The position numbers and the translations under genes were made by a program. From Polaribacter sp. NJDZ03 (GTDB taxonomy: Bacteria; Bacteroidota; Bacteroidia; Flavobacteriales; Flavobacteriaceae), in NCBI RefSeq assembly GCF_019263805.1, contig NZ_CP079195.1, positions 2,405,001 to 2,469,000 of the forward strand: a DNA stretch of 64,000 nucleotides, in the 5' to 3' direction. How positions within the stretch are numbered: the first letter of the stretch is position 1; the number at the start of each line of letters is the position of its first letter. Shown here piece after piece: positions 1-10,927 of this stretch. The notes beneath the pieces are model-generated. The model made no database searches, was not told the DNA's origin, and was given only the letters and a program-made list of their open reading frames with translations.

Positions 1-1349
<1,349 letters not shown>

Positions 1350-1599
1350 TATATTTTAAATATTTTAATGAATAAGTTTCAAAAGAATTTGTTTAAATAA
1401 ATCTAAACATGGTTATTCTACTCTTTAATTACGCTGTCAATTTCAATATTTTCAATGAACTTTGTTTTAATCTTAATAAACAACTTAAAGTTATTTATTG
1501 GTTAAAACTTTGTAGAAATGCTAGAATCGAACTAACTGACTTTTTTAATAGTCATTCCAAATTTTCTTTGATCGTTTTTGCTGTATTTCTTAGCGGCTG

Positions 1600-1630
1600 C
1601 AAATATACAAACTATTTCTAATCTGACAAT
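1600..1630 (-). promoter_or_regulatory. rrn promoter, proximal copy
   Basis: On the minus strand TATATTTG (1600-1607) matches the Bacteroidota -7 consensus TAnnTTTG. An ATTG (1627-1630) lies 19 bases upstream, as expected for the -33 TTG element. Transcription would run into the 16S gene through a leader of about 245 nt. The bases after the -7 box read GCAGCCGCTAAG, almost the same as after the distal copy. Confidence 0.7.
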
Positions 1631-1767
1631 AAAAAATTAAACTTTTTTTTATTTTAATTTCAACGCTAAAATTAAATCTTAATCACCTTCTGATGAATGT
1701 TTTTTGAGATTTAAAAGCAAACTATAAATGAACGAAACTAACAAACTAATATTGCTGTTAGCGGGTG

Positions 1768-1795
1768 CAAACTTACAACTCCTTTTTAATCTAAC
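1768..1795 (-). promoter_or_regulatory. rrn promoter, distal copy
   Basis: TAAGTTTG on the minus strand (1768-1775) fits TAnnTTTG and is followed by GCACCCGCTAAC, the same initiation-region sequence as the proximal copy. The -33 region holds GTTAG (1791-1795) rather than a clean TTG, so this may be the weaker of two tandem rRNA promoters. Confidence 0.55.
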
Positions 1796-1807
1796 AGCTA
1801 TCTTTTA

Positions 1808-2632
1808 ACCTTTATTTTAATTTAATTTTACATTAAGTTATAAAACACTTATTTTAAAAGAGTTATAAATCATCTTTTTTTTATTTTATTTTGAAGAACT
1901 TGGATTTACAATTTATTTTGGAGTTCAAGGGATGGTTTTAACACATAGTAGCATAGAAAACATAGAAGAGTTGAGTAGCCTATTTTAATGTGAATTATTT
2001 TTTTTCTACTTTGAAGCTTGTTGAAATAGATATTATTTTTAAATATATTGTACTTGAAGTCTGTTTTACTAGTTAATGATAACTCCATTTTTGGCGCGAT
2101 GTTTGTTCTTAATTTATTTTTTGGGGAAATTATATAAGAAGTCTACTCATGGAATATTGAAATGATCCCTTTAATATAGATTTTACTAAAAAAATAAGAA
2201 CATAGATCCTCTTACTAAATAAAACATTTGTCTATTGAGTATTTATTAGATATAAATGGAAAGTAAAATTGTTTCCTTCTTAAAACAGGCTTTCATACGA
2301 ATGATGGATATTTATAGGAAACAAATCCTTTTTAGTTTTTGAAACCTGAAGAGGCTAAATTTATTGTTCTCGGAATTAGGTTCTGAAACTATCTAGAACT
2401 ACTAATTAATTCGCTGCACCTTTTTTACTGCATAGGTTTTGCGTAGGGCTTTGTATTATCACTGTCGTGGGACTTCTCAATATTTGTATGTGACAAATTT
2501 TGAAGTTGTTATAAAAGGTTTTATTCTATTTCCTTTACTAGGAATTCTTAACAGACGAACACTTTTAAATAAACAACAAAAAAAATGACCTCATAATGTA
2601 ATAGAAAACGTAAACTTTGGGTTTTATAAAAA
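1808..2632. other. AT-rich intergenic stretch without a recognisable gene
   Basis: About 0.8 kb between the rrn promoters and the desaturase terminator. The short open frames here (for example 1906-2088, minus) are low-complexity and A/T-driven and have no family resemblance. A decayed half of the GGTTTT palindrome family is visible near 2335-2355. I see no tRNA or structured RNA. Confidence 0.6.
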
Positions 2633-2665
2633 AGCCCCTTCTGGTTTTTAAAACTTGAAGGGGCT
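2633..2665 (-). terminator. Hairpin terminator after the desaturase operon
   Basis: AGCCCCTTC (2633-2641) pairs with GAAGGGGCT (2657-2665), with an inner GGTTTTTAAAAC core that extends the stem. Runs of A on the plus strand just before it give a U-tract for minus-strand transcription. It belongs to the palindrome family also seen at 16152-16186. Confidence 0.6.
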
Positions 2666-2739
2666 GATATTTCTTATAAGAGATTGCTACATTAAACAAA
2701 AAAAATTGTTTAATTATGATACAAGTTAGCAAACTGGTT

Positions 2740-2815
2740 TAGCCCTGATTGAAGTGACATCCTTTTTGTTTTTTACAAAAAGATATAACGGAAAGCAGGA
2801 AACAGCTTCTAATAC
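2740..2815. repeat. Interspersed repeat, copy A (AGCCCTGATTG...GAAAGCAGGA type)
   Basis: It begins TAGCCCTGATTG, has a short T-run/A-run hairpin in the middle and ends GAAAGCAGGAAACAGCTTCT. Copies B (14289-14372) and C (17353-17444) share the two ends with a different middle. This copy abuts the stop codon of the desaturase gene. Confidence 0.7.
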
Positions 2816-3798
2816 TAACTAGGATTTATCATCCATTTGAATTTAAAGTCTGTTTGAGGAACTACAATTCTTTCTGTAATTCTGTACATTCTGTCTGGTA
2901 ACTTCATTAGATAATCTCTAGCTTTTTCTGCTTCTGGCGTAAGATTTGTAATTTTATCAATTTCCCAAGCTTCGTTTAACTTTCTTATAATGTCTACGTA
3001 ATCGAAACCTGTATAAACACCAACTCTTTGTGCAACAATTGAAAAATCATCGAACAGAGTTCCTTTTTCTTCAAAAGATTCTCTTAAGTGCATTGCAGGC
3101 ATTACAATTTTATATTTCATCATGTGTTGAAAAGCCAACATCATTTCACTAGGGTCTATTTTAAATATTTCTTTTACGAATTCTGTATATGCATGGTGGT
3201 GGCGCATTTCGTCTCCTGCAATAATTCTAGACATTTTAGCTAATGCTTTGTGTCCTTTTTTACGTGCAATTTTAGCTACATTGTTGTGTGAAATATAGGT
3301 TGCTAATTCTTGAAAACTTGTGTACACGAAGTTTTTATATGGGTCTGTTGAAGTACCAATATCAAAACCGTCTGCAATTAAGTGTTGTGTAGAAATTTCT
3401 ACTTCACGCATATTTACTCGACCGGATAAATACAAGTATTTGTTTAAAACGTCTCCGTGTCTGTTTTCTTCTGCTGTCCAAGTTCTTACCCATTTTGCCC
3501 AACTATTGTCTGGGTCTTGGCATACTCCATCTAAATCTAGTAACCAAGATTCGTAGGTTGGCAATGCTTCTTCTGTAATGGTATCTCCTACTAATACAAC
3601 CCAAAAATCGTCATGTAATTCTTTAGATAATTCTCTAATTTCTTCTACTTCTGAAATAAAAGAGTCTTTTTGAGAATTGGGTAAAAAATCTGTTGGCTGC
3701 CAGATTTTTTCTGCAGGGATTAAATATTTTTCCATGAAACGATCCATACTTTTTTCTAAAGTTAGCATCACTTCTTTTCTTACATTATGTATAGACAT
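2815..3798 (-). CDS. Acyl-ACP desaturase (ferritin-like di-iron, class II)
   Basis: The product, 327 residues, is a soluble fatty-acid desaturase that introduces a double bond into an acyl chain carried on ACP, using a di-iron centre and reduced ferredoxin. The two iron-binding helix motifs are plain: EENRH (110-114) and DEMRH (196-200), with further carboxylate ligands expected near E76/E77 and E164. Length and motifs match the stearoyl-ACP desaturase family. There is no signal peptide or membrane segment, so it is cytoplasmic. It is the last gene of a probable operon, four bases after an acyltransferase of the PlsC type, which fits a joint role in membrane lipid unsaturation (cold adaptation is an inference). 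The chain position specificity cannot be told from the sequence. Confidence 0.92.
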   Translation of the reverse strand: MSIHNVRKEVMLTLEKSMDRFMEKYLIPAEKIWQPTDFLPNSQKDSFISEVEEIRELSKELHDDFWVVLVGDTITEEALPTYESWLLDLDGVCQDPDNSWAKWVRTWTAEENRHGDVLNKYLYLSGRVNMREVEISTQHLIADGFDIGTSTDPYKNFVYTSFQELATYISHNNVAKIARKKGHKALAKMSRIIAGDEMRHHHAYTEFVKEIFKIDPSEMMLAFQHMMKYKIVMPAMHLRESFEEKGTLFDDFSIVAQRVGVYTGFDYVDIIRKLNEAWEIDKITNLTPEAEKARDYLMKLPDRMYRITERIVVPQTDFKFKWMINPS

Positions 3799-3802
3799 AT
3801 TT

Positions 3803-4531
3803 TTATTTTATGTATTCTTTAATAACTGATTCTGTTTTTTCTAATAATTCATCAAAAGGTAAAGAGTTTATTTTTACGGGTTGATGTACTGTAAATGTAA
3901 TTGGGCTACCTAAACCTAATGGAAATTTTCCGTATTTAAAAATTTTCCAAGAATTATTTATGGTAATCGGCACAATATAGCCCTCTTTATTGACTTTTGC
4001 GATGACTTTTAGTCCGTTTATTGCAAACTGTTTAGGTTTACCGTCTCTACTTCTTGTTCCTTCTGGAAAAATAACGGCACTCCATTTATTCTCTTTTATT
4101 TTTTTAGAAAAGGCTATTAAAGCGGAAATTGCTTGTTTTGGATCTTTTCTATCTATTAGTGCTGCACCGCCATGTCTTAGGTTAAATGAGATACTTGGTA
4201 TGCCTTTACCTAATTCTTTTTTTGATACAAATTTTGGTTGATGTTTTCTAAACGCCCAACTAATTGGCGAAATATCAAACATACTCTGGTGATTAGAGAC
4301 AAATACGAGCGTACAATTTTCTGGTAATTTTTGCTTATTATCTATCTTTACTACTACTCCTAAAATTAAAAGTGTTTTGGATAAAAACCAGTTCATATAA
4401 TCTACCACTAACTGGTGTCCTTTATATCCAAATATTTTTAAACCCAACCATTGTAATGGATGAAATATAACTAGACTTAAAAAAAACACCAATATAAAAA
4501 TTGGAGATACTATATAACTTAAAATTTTCAT
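3803..4531 (-). CDS. 1-acyl-sn-glycerol-3-phosphate acyltransferase (PlsC family)
   Basis: This 242-residue membrane-associated enzyme should acylate lysophosphatidic acid to phosphatidic acid in phospholipid synthesis. The catalytic NHQSMFD box (80-86) and the FPEGTRSRDG box (155-164) are intact. Two hydrophobic stretches near the N-terminus (about 5-25 and 50-62) anchor it to the inner membrane. It lies four bases upstream of the acyl-ACP desaturase and 43 bp downstream of a small membrane protein gene, so the three are likely co-transcribed. Other lysophospholipid acyltransferases share these motifs, so substrate preference is uncertain. Confidence 0.9.
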   Translation of the reverse strand: MKILSYIVSPIFILVFFLSLVIFHPLQWLGLKIFGYKGHQLVVDYMNWFLSKTLLILGVVVKIDNKQKLPENCTLVFVSNHQSMFDISPISWAFRKHQPKFVSKKELGKGIPSISFNLRHGGAALIDRKDPKQAISALIAFSKKIKENKWSAVIFPEGTRSRDGKPKQFAINGLKVIAKVNKEGYIVPITINNSWKIFKYGKFPLGLGSPITFTVHQPVKINSLPFDELLEKTESVIKEYIK

Positions 4532-4574
4532 TGAACTCTAATAAATGTTTCTGTAAATACAGAAATGTTAGTTA

Positions 4575-4997
4575 TTAAAACCAGTTACTCCAAGGTATTC
4601 TAGAAAGAATTAATAATAAAGCAATACCATAAAAGATGGCAAATGTTTTAAATTTTGCTACATCTTCTGTTTGCTTTTTATGTTTAGACCAACCTATTGT
4701 AATAAATACAATGGCAATAACCATCATTAATGGGTGTTCTACTGCTAATAATCTAGCTGCTTTATCTCCCATAACTTCGCTTCCGTTTGCTTTTAATGCT
4801 TTATACCAAGGCGACATAAAATACCATCCTAACCCAATTAATAATTGAATATGAGATAGAATTAAGGTAAACAACCCTAATCTTAAATCTTTGTCTGTAA
4901 AAGCTCTTTTTTTAATAACACCTGTAACAGCATTAAATACTGTAAAGATTAAAATGGCTAAAACTAAATAAGCCCAATATGAATGTACGTCTTTCAT
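4575..4997 (-). CDS. Four-helix membrane protein, cytochrome-b-like, conserved in flavobacteria
   Basis: This 140-residue protein has four clear membrane helices (about 8-27, 42-60, 87-104, 118-134). Histidines H5, H49 (SHIQ), H88 (EHPLM) and H106 lie in or near the helices, and proteins of this kind in Bacteroidota are often annotated as cytochrome B. Heme binding is therefore possible, but the sequence does not prove it. It starts the lipid operon upstream of the acyltransferase. The terminator of the next gene lies just upstream (5051-5076), so the promoter must sit within about 50 bp of the start. Confidence 0.75.
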   Translation of the reverse strand: MKDVHSYWAYLVLAILIFTVFNAVTGVIKKRAFTDKDLRLGLFTLILSHIQLLIGLGWYFMSPWYKALKANGSEVMGDKAARLLAVEHPLMMVIAIVFITIGWSKHKKQTEDVAKFKTFAIFYGIALLLILSRIPWSNWF

Positions 4998-5050
4998 TAT
5001 ATTTTTTAATAAATTTTTAAAGGTGTAAAGTTACTAATTTTAATAATAAA

Positions 5051-5076
5051 AAAACCACCTCGATTGAGGTGGTTTT
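5051..5076 (-). terminator. Rho-independent terminator of the TonB receptor gene
   Basis: CCACCTC (5055-5061) and GAGGTGG (5066-5072) form a stem with a GATT loop, flanked by A-run and T-run, so it can act in both directions. It lies 25 bp after the stop codon of the minus-strand receptor gene. Confidence 0.85.
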
Positions 5077-5100
5077 TTAAAATAATTTTAAATTTAATAA

Positions 5101-7710
5101 TTAGAAATTATATCTAAGACTTACATTCCAAGTTCTACCGAATCCAAAATAACCTTCATTTGCAGTATCTATACCCTTGTACAATGTACCATTAGCATCG
5201 CTAGACCCACTTGTAATATTAGTTCTTAATTCAGATAAATATTCTTTATCTAAAACGTTATTCATGTTTGCTCTTAAGCTTAATGATTTATTTCCTTCAG
5301 TTCCTAAATTAAATTTATAAGATACTCCAAAATCTAATAATCCGTAAGATGGTAATTCTAAATTTTCCTTAACAGCACTTACATTTGAATATAACTTGTC
5401 ATAAAATCTATAATCAGAATCTATACTTAATCCTTTAAAAATATTATAATCAAAACCTAAACCAGTAGAAAATTGAGCTGCATCACCTACTTTACCTCCA
5501 TCTACATCGACTAAAGTTGGTGCAGCAATAATATTTCTATCTTCATCTAAAGTTCTAGAAGTTACATTACCAACATACTCCCAATCACCAACAGATAAGA
5601 AACCTTTTAATTTAATACTTGAAGTAACCTTCGCAATAAAATCTACCTCAACTCCTTTATGATATTGACTTTGACCAGTTGTTTCTTTTGTAGTAAGAAC
5701 ACCTCCTGAAATTCTTGAACTCGCATCTACTCTATCTTTCCAACTTGTGCTATATAAGTTTACATTAGCTTTAAAGTTTTCAGAAGAATAACTATAACCA
5801 AATTCTAATCCAAAGATTTTTTCATTTTGAGAAGAAGGGTTAATAGCATTGTTGTAACTGTTAAAGATATTATCATGGTATGGTTGACGAGAATAATAAC
5901 CAGTATTCGTATAAAAAGAACTATTATCATCAAACTTATATGCTCCACCAAGTTTAATATTGTAACCTACATTATTAACTTTTTCTGAGTCTTGGTGCTC
6001 TGCTTCATAATCATATCTATCAAACCTTTGGTGATGTTGACTAGATAAAGCTCCTTGAAAAAACCCAGATAAACCATCTTTAGAATACTCTAATTGAGTA
6101 AATATACCTGCGTAAGATATTCTTTCACTATTGTCATAATCAATTCTTTGGTTCTCATCTGCTGAATTAAACATAGTACCCCAAGGATTAGCATCAAAAC
6201 TTTCTGTTGCAGTAACAGCTACCACTGTTCCATCAGCAATATTATCTGTTCCTTTTAATTTTCTATCTTCTGTCCAAGAATTTAATCCGTGTAAATTTTC
6301 AACTTGTCTAAAGTGGGTACCATAATAGGTTCTTAAATCTGCACCAACATTCCAAGTAAGAGCTTCGTTAATTTTATGCTCAAAATTAGAAACCACACCA
6401 AACCATTTGTGGTTATTCATAGAAGATCTTGTAATATATGCACTGTTTCCAAAGTTACCATCTACTGCGGTAGCATTGTTTGCATAAATAGCATCATAAT
6501 CAATAAGACCATCAGCAGTTCTTACTCTACTACCTCTATTTCCTGTTCCACCACCAACACCAAATGAAGCATAAGCTACTGTTGATAAACTAGAAGCATC
6601 AGAGATTGTATAATCCCAGTTTAAGTTTAAGACAGGTTTATGATAGAAGTTTCTTCGTTCTGACATATACTCACCCTTATAAGTACCCCAATTATCATTG
6701 TATTTTAATCCTTTATCTAAAAAAGTAGCTATACTTTTTGAAAAATTTTGATCATGATATTGTGGAGCACCCGTAATTAAGAAGTTAAAGTTATGATTAT
6801 CATTTGGTTTATACCCAAAAGATATAAAATATGTTTGACCTTGACCTTTACTCCCATCATTATATCCATCTCCTTGCCAATGAGATAACATAATACTTGC
6901 TCCAAAACCTTTCTCATTAACACCTGTATTATAAGAAACTGATGTTTTATAATAGCTATCATTTGCAGTTCCTGCATAAAAAGAACCACCTTCTTTTTTA
7001 TCTGTAGTTTTTGTCACAAAGTTCATTGTACCTCCAACAGAAGAAATAGCTAATTTAGAAGCACCTAATCCTCTCTGAATTTGTATTGCGCTTGCAATAT
7101 CATTTACTCCAGACCAGTTAGACCAATACATTTTACCATCTTCCATACCATTAATTGGCTGTCCGTTTAATAAAAAAGCAGTATTAGTTTGATCAAAACC
7201 ACGAACTGAAATTCTAGAATCTCCAAAACCACCAGATTGTCCAGCAACATAAACAGAAGGAGTATTAACTAAAGCCATTGTTACATCTTGTGTACCAATT
7301 TTCTTTTGAATTTCTGCAGCTTTAATTGTTGAAACTGCAACAGGGGTTTTTCTTCCTCCAGCTAAATCAATTACACCTTTACCAACAACAACAACTTCAT
7401 CTAAAGAATTTGCGTCTTCATCTAATTGAATTGACCCTAGATTTGCTTTCGAAGAAGAAAAAGTTACATTTTTTGATTCAAAACCAATAAATGAAACTTT
7501 AACAGTACCAGAATTAGTATCTGCTGTTAGCGTAAATTTTCCATCAAAATCTGTTGATGTACCGTTTGTTGTGCCTTTTACAACAACACTTGCGCCTGGT
7601 AAAGGTTGGTTTGTATTATCTACAACCATACCAGTAATTTTAGTTTGTCCTAAAACAGTAGCTGTTACTAATAGTAGAGCTACAAATAATAAGTTTTTAA
7701 AATTTCTCAT
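5101..7710 (-). CDS. TonB-dependent outer-membrane receptor with carboxypeptidase-regulatory-like domain
   Basis: The 869-residue protein has a signal peptide (about 1-21, ending VLGQ), then a CarboxypepD_reg-like domain (about 24-105, with PLPGASVVVKGTTNGT), a plug domain (about 115-235) and a long beta-barrel ending in the aromatic residue F (SLRYNF). It should import a substrate across the outer membrane with TonB energy. The SusC hallmark of the window's other receptor (the SVLKDASATALYG plug segment) is absent and no SusD gene follows, so it is not a classic glycan importer. The substrate is unknown. An 11-bp direct repeat upstream (7765-7786) hints at control by an OmpR/PhoB-type regulator. 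It is monocistronic, with its own terminator. Confidence 0.9.
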   Translation of the reverse strand: MRNFKNLLFVALLLVTATVLGQTKITGMVVDNTNQPLPGASVVVKGTTNGTSTDFDGKFTLTADTNSGTVKVSFIGFESKNVTFSSSKANLGSIQLDEDANSLDEVVVVGKGVIDLAGGRKTPVAVSTIKAAEIQKKIGTQDVTMALVNTPSVYVAGQSGGFGDSRISVRGFDQTNTAFLLNGQPINGMEDGKMYWSNWSGVNDIASAIQIQRGLGASKLAISSVGGTMNFVTKTTDKKEGGSFYAGTANDSYYKTSVSYNTGVNEKGFGASIMLSHWQGDGYNDGSKGQGQTYFISFGYKPNDNHNFNFLITGAPQYHDQNFSKSIATFLDKGLKYNDNWGTYKGEYMSERRNFYHKPVLNLNWDYTISDASSLSTVAYASFGVGGGTGNRGSRVRTADGLIDYDAIYANNATAVDGNFGNSAYITRSSMNNHKWFGVVSNFEHKINEALTWNVGADLRTYYGTHFRQVENLHGLNSWTEDRKLKGTDNIADGTVVAVTATESFDANPWGTMFNSADENQRIDYDNSERISYAGIFTQLEYSKDGLSGFFQGALSSQHHQRFDRYDYEAEHQDSEKVNNVGYNIKLGGAYKFDDNSSFYTNTGYYSRQPYHDNIFNSYNNAINPSSQNEKIFGLEFGYSYSSENFKANVNLYSTSWKDRVDASSRISGGVLTTKETTGQSQYHKGVEVDFIAKVTSSIKLKGFLSVGDWEYVGNVTSRTLDEDRNIIAAPTLVDVDGGKVGDAAQFSTGLGFDYNIFKGLSIDSDYRFYDKLYSNVSAVKENLELPSYGLLDFGVSYKFNLGTEGNKSLSLRANMNNVLDKEYLSELRTNITSGSSDANGTLYKGIDTANEGYFGFGRTWNVSLRYNF

Positions 7711-7739
7711 TTTTTAATTTTATGTTATTAAATGTTCTG

Positions 7740-7786
7740 CAAAATTCCTCTTTTTACAGACGTTTAATGTTAAGCTAATGTTAAGC
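7740..7786 (-). promoter_or_regulatory. Putative promoter with 11-bp direct repeat (PhoB-like arrangement)
   Basis: On the minus strand GCTTAACATTA occurs twice head to tail (7776-7786, 7765-7775). About 18 bases downstream lies GAATTTTG (7740-7747), one mismatch from TAnnTTTG. The repeats thus occupy the -33 zone, the usual position of an activator of the OmpR/PhoB family, whose sites have 11-bp period. The regulator is not known. Confidence 0.45.
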
Positions 7787-7942
7787 TTTAACAAAAAATT
7801 AAGACACCTAAAGTACTAAAACTACACTTTCTTAACTGAAAACTATATTATTACAACAAAATAGGCCCTTTATTTAAAGTTACTAAATATTTAACATTTT
7901 TAATAAACAACAAAAAATATGAAAACCAATATTATACATACG

Positions 7943-7970
7943 CAATAACCCGCCAAATGGCGGGTTATTG
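7943..7970 (-). terminator. Terminator of pgi
   Basis: This is a perfect 12-bp stem, CAATAACCCGCC (7943-7954) with GGCGGGTTATTG (7959-7970), loop AAAT, 28 bp beyond the pgi stop codon. No long U-tract follows directly. Confidence 0.75.
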
Positions 7971-7998
7971 TAAAATAGAAATTCTTTAAAATTATGTT

Positions 7999-9567
7999 TT
8001 AAGATTTATTCAATAATTTCTTAGCCATTTCTTTTCCTAGCTCTACACCAAACTGGTCATAACTATAAATGTTCCATAAAATACCTTGTGTAAAAATCTT
8101 ATGCTCATACATTGCTATTAATTTCCCTAAAGAACGTGGTGTTAATTTATCGAAAAGAATAGCGTTACTTGGTCTGTTTCCTTCAAATACTTTAAAAGGT
8201 AACAGTTTAGAAATTTTATCTTCATCACCAGAAAACTTTAATTCTAAATGCACCTCTTCTTTTGTTTTACCAAAAGCTAGCGCATCCATTTGCCCATAGT
8301 AATTAGACATTAATTTTTTATGATGATCTGTTAAACCATATAAAGATTCTTTGTAACCAATAAAATCTGCAGGAATTAACTTTGTTCCTTGGTGTACCAA
8401 CTGCATAAAAGCATGCTGCATATTTGTACCTGTACTTCCCCAAACTATTGTACCTGTTTGGTAATTTACTTTCTCACCATTTCTATCTACACCTTTACCA
8501 TTACTTTCCATAATAGCTTGTTGTAAATAAGCAGGTAGTTTTGCTAAATATTGAGAATAAGGTAAAACAGCCTCTGTTTCTGCTCCGTAAAAATTGTTAT
8601 ACCAAACACTTAACAATGCTAAAATTACAGGAATATTATGCTCGAAATCTTCATTTTTATAATGAAGATCCATTTCTTCTGCTCCTTCTAAAAGTTCTTT
8701 ATAATTATCATATCCTACAGATAAACTAATAGACAGACCAACTCCAGACCAAAGAGAAAAACGACCACCAACCCAATTCCACATAGGAAAAACATTTGCT
8801 TTATCTATTCCAAAATTATCTACTGCTTCTAAGTTTGTAGAAACTGCTACAAAGTGTTTTGGGATATCAAAAATAGTTGCCGATTTTAAAAACCAGTTTT
8901 TAAGTGTTTCTGCATTTGTAATTGTTTCTTGCGTTGTAAATGTTTTAGAAACAATAACAAATAAAGTAGTTTCTGGGTTTAAAGTTTTCATCACTTCAGA
9001 AACATGATCTCCATCTACATTAGAAACAAAATGTGTTGTTAATTGATTTTTATAAAACTTTAAAGATTCTACCACCATATCTGGTCCTAAATCAGACCCT
9101 CCAATACCAATATTTACAATATCTGTAATAGATTTACCTGTATATCCTTTCCATTTACCCGAAATAACTTTGTTAGAAAAACTTTTAATTTTTCTTAAAG
9201 CAGCTTGTATTTGTGGTTTAATATTTTTTCCTTCTACTAAAATAGGTTCATCAGAAGTACTTCTTAATGCAGTATGTAAAACTTCTCTACCTTCTGTTAC
9301 ATTAATTACTTCACCTGCAAATTGCTTATCAATGGCATCTTTTAAATCTACCTCTTTAGCTAATTCTACTAATAAATTAATCGTTTCTTTATTAACTCTA
9401 TTCTTAGAAAAATCTACTAATAAATCATCAAACTTTAAAGAAAAATCTTCTTTTCTATTTATTTCTTTATCTAAATCTTTTATGCTGATATTTTTAATAT
9501 CATTAAAATGATTTGTTAATGCTTTCCAAGCATTTGTTGTAGTTGGATTGATATTTTTTAAAGCCAT
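7999..9567 (-). CDS. pgi: Glucose-6-phosphate isomerase
   Basis: This 522-residue cytoplasmic enzyme interconverts glucose 6-phosphate and fructose 6-phosphate. The family signatures are visible: the sugar-phosphate loop in [12 protein letters not shown] (about 152-163) and the GKGVDRNGE segment. Length is a little below the 549 of E. coli Pgi and usual for Bacteroidota. It follows the M23 peptidase gene with only 6 bp between, so the two are probably co-transcribed although their functions are unrelated. A strong hairpin terminates the unit. Confidence 0.97.
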   Translation of the reverse strand: MALKNINPTTTNAWKALTNHFNDIKNISIKDLDKEINRKEDFSLKFDDLLVDFSKNRVNKETINLLVELAKEVDLKDAIDKQFAGEVINVTEGREVLHTALRSTSDEPILVEGKNIKPQIQAALRKIKSFSNKVISGKWKGYTGKSITDIVNIGIGGSDLGPDMVVESLKFYKNQLTTHFVSNVDGDHVSEVMKTLNPETTLFVIVSKTFTTQETITNAETLKNWFLKSATIFDIPKHFVAVSTNLEAVDNFGIDKANVFPMWNWVGGRFSLWSGVGLSISLSVGYDNYKELLEGAEEMDLHYKNEDFEHNIPVILALLSVWYNNFYGAETEAVLPYSQYLAKLPAYLQQAIMESNGKGVDRNGEKVNYQTGTIVWGSTGTNMQHAFMQLVHQGTKLIPADFIGYKESLYGLTDHHKKLMSNYYGQMDALAFGKTKEEVHLELKFSGDEDKISKLLPFKVFEGNRPSNAILFDKLTPRSLGKLIAMYEHKIFTQGILWNIYSYDQFGVELGKEMAKKLLNKS

Positions 9568-9573
9568 TTTAGT

Positions 9574-10842
9574 TTAATTTTGTGCTATTTTTTCTATAAC
9601 CTCTGGTTCTTTAACCGGAAGAATTTTATTTTCTAATTGATATTTAAGCGGTTTAATAAACTTTAAATAATCGGGTAATAAAGTTTTCTTTAAAGGTTCT
9701 GCAGAAGGTAATTTCTCTTTAAACGGATCTACTTGTTTGCCATGTTTCCAAAAACGATAACACACGTGTGGACCTCCAGAATTACCTGTCATACCTACCC
9801 AACCAATTACAGCTCCTTGTTTTACATATTGTCCTTTCTTTACATTTTGATTTTTCATATGTAAATATTGTGTAGAATAGGTGCTGTTGTGTTTAATTTT
9901 TACAAATTTACCGTTACCGCCTCTTCTTGTAGATTCTACAACTGTTCCGCTTGCTGTTGCTAAAATTGGTGTTCCTATTTTTGCCGCAAAATCGGTGCCT
10001 TTATGAGGCCTAATTTTATTACCATAATACGCAATTCTTCTTCTTAAATTATACCTTGAAGAAATTCTGTATTGAAATTTTATAGGTGCTTTTAAGAATT
10101 GACTACGCAACATGTTTCCATTTTCATCGTAATACTCAGAAATTCCTTTTATAGAATCTGAAACATATTTAAAGGCAAATAAGTTAGTTCCGTTATGATT
10201 AAATACTGCCGATTTAATTTCTCCATAACCTGCAAAAAGAGAATCTTTTATAAATTTTTCTTCAAAAGTAATTTTAAAAGAATCTCCTTTTTGAAGCTTG
10301 TAAAAATCTAAAGTCCAAGCATAAATATCTGCTACAGCATATGTTAAATTTGCTGATAAATGCAAACTATCCATAGTATTAGAAAGGTTAGAATAGATTA
10401 CTCCTTCTACAATTCTTTCAACAGTTTTTATAGGTTGTTCATATACATGTGCTTTAATTATTGAATCTTTAAAATCAATAACTGTCGCATTTATTACACT
10501 ATTTTTATAAATAAAAACTTTAGCTTTAGACAAGGAATCTTTACTAGATAAAATTAAGTAAGGTTTCCCTGTTCTTAACCTTCTAACATCAAACTCTTCT
10601 CTTATTGAATTAGATATTTCACTAATTTTAGGGTAGCCAACATGGTGTCTATCTAAAATTTCACCAAAACTCTCACCACTTCTAATAGTGTCTTGAATTA
10701 ATTTATAATCATCCATATTATACCCATATTTAAAAATGGGTTTAGGCTTCACTTTTTTTGGAGGTGTAACGGTTTTCTCAACCTCTTTCTTACAAGATGA
10801 TATTGAGGTAATTAAGACTAAAAGGAAGATTATTTTTCTCAA
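9574..10842 (-). CDS. M23 family metallopeptidase-like lipoprotein with a Cys in place of a zinc-ligand His
   Basis: The 422-residue protein carries a lipoprotein signal (lipobox SISSC, Cys17), so it should sit in the envelope facing the periplasm. The C-terminal half (about 275-370) is a LytM/M23 domain, which normally cleaves peptidoglycan cross-links. The first ligand pair is present as HKGTDF (H280, D284) and the catalytic-type His in YLHMK (H328). The HxH pair, usually HLHFE, reads HVCYR here (H359, C361), so the second His, a zinc ligand, is replaced by Cys. The other M23 protein of this window (27010-27876) keeps HLHFE. Either zinc is bound by Cys or the domain is altered in activity. 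It precedes pgi by 6 bp. Confidence 0.88.
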   Translation of the reverse strand: MRKIIFLLVLITSISSCKKEVEKTVTPPKKVKPKPIFKYGYNMDDYKLIQDTIRSGESFGEILDRHHVGYPKISEISNSIREEFDVRRLRTGKPYLILSSKDSLSKAKVFIYKNSVINATVIDFKDSIIKAHVYEQPIKTVERIVEGVIYSNLSNTMDSLHLSANLTYAVADIYAWTLDFYKLQKGDSFKITFEEKFIKDSLFAGYGEIKSAVFNHNGTNLFAFKYVSDSIKGISEYYDENGNMLRSQFLKAPIKFQYRISSRYNLRRRIAYYGNKIRPHKGTDFAAKIGTPILATASGTVVESTRRGGNGKFVKIKHNSTYSTQYLHMKNQNVKKGQYVKQGAVIGWVGMTGNSGGPHVCYRFWKHGKQVDPFKEKLPSAEPLKKTLLPDYLKFIKPLKYQLENKILPVKEPEVIEKIAQN

Positions 10843-10927
10843 GAATAGATGCTATTGAATGTAATTTCAAAAGTACAAATAAAAAATATTTCTAAGGGTG
10901 CTATCTTTATGAACTTCCGATAGCGGT

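Noticed and set aside
1409-1621. 70-residue open frame upstream of 16S
   Set aside because: It is in the rRNA leader and overlaps the proximal rrn promoter; the composition is AT-driven.
1906-2088. 60-residue open frame on the minus strand
   Set aside because: Low-complexity K/I/N-rich sequence with no family resemblance in an AT-rich spacer.
9170-9511. 113-residue plus-strand open frame
   Set aside because: It is an antisense shadow of pgi, with no promoter or family support.
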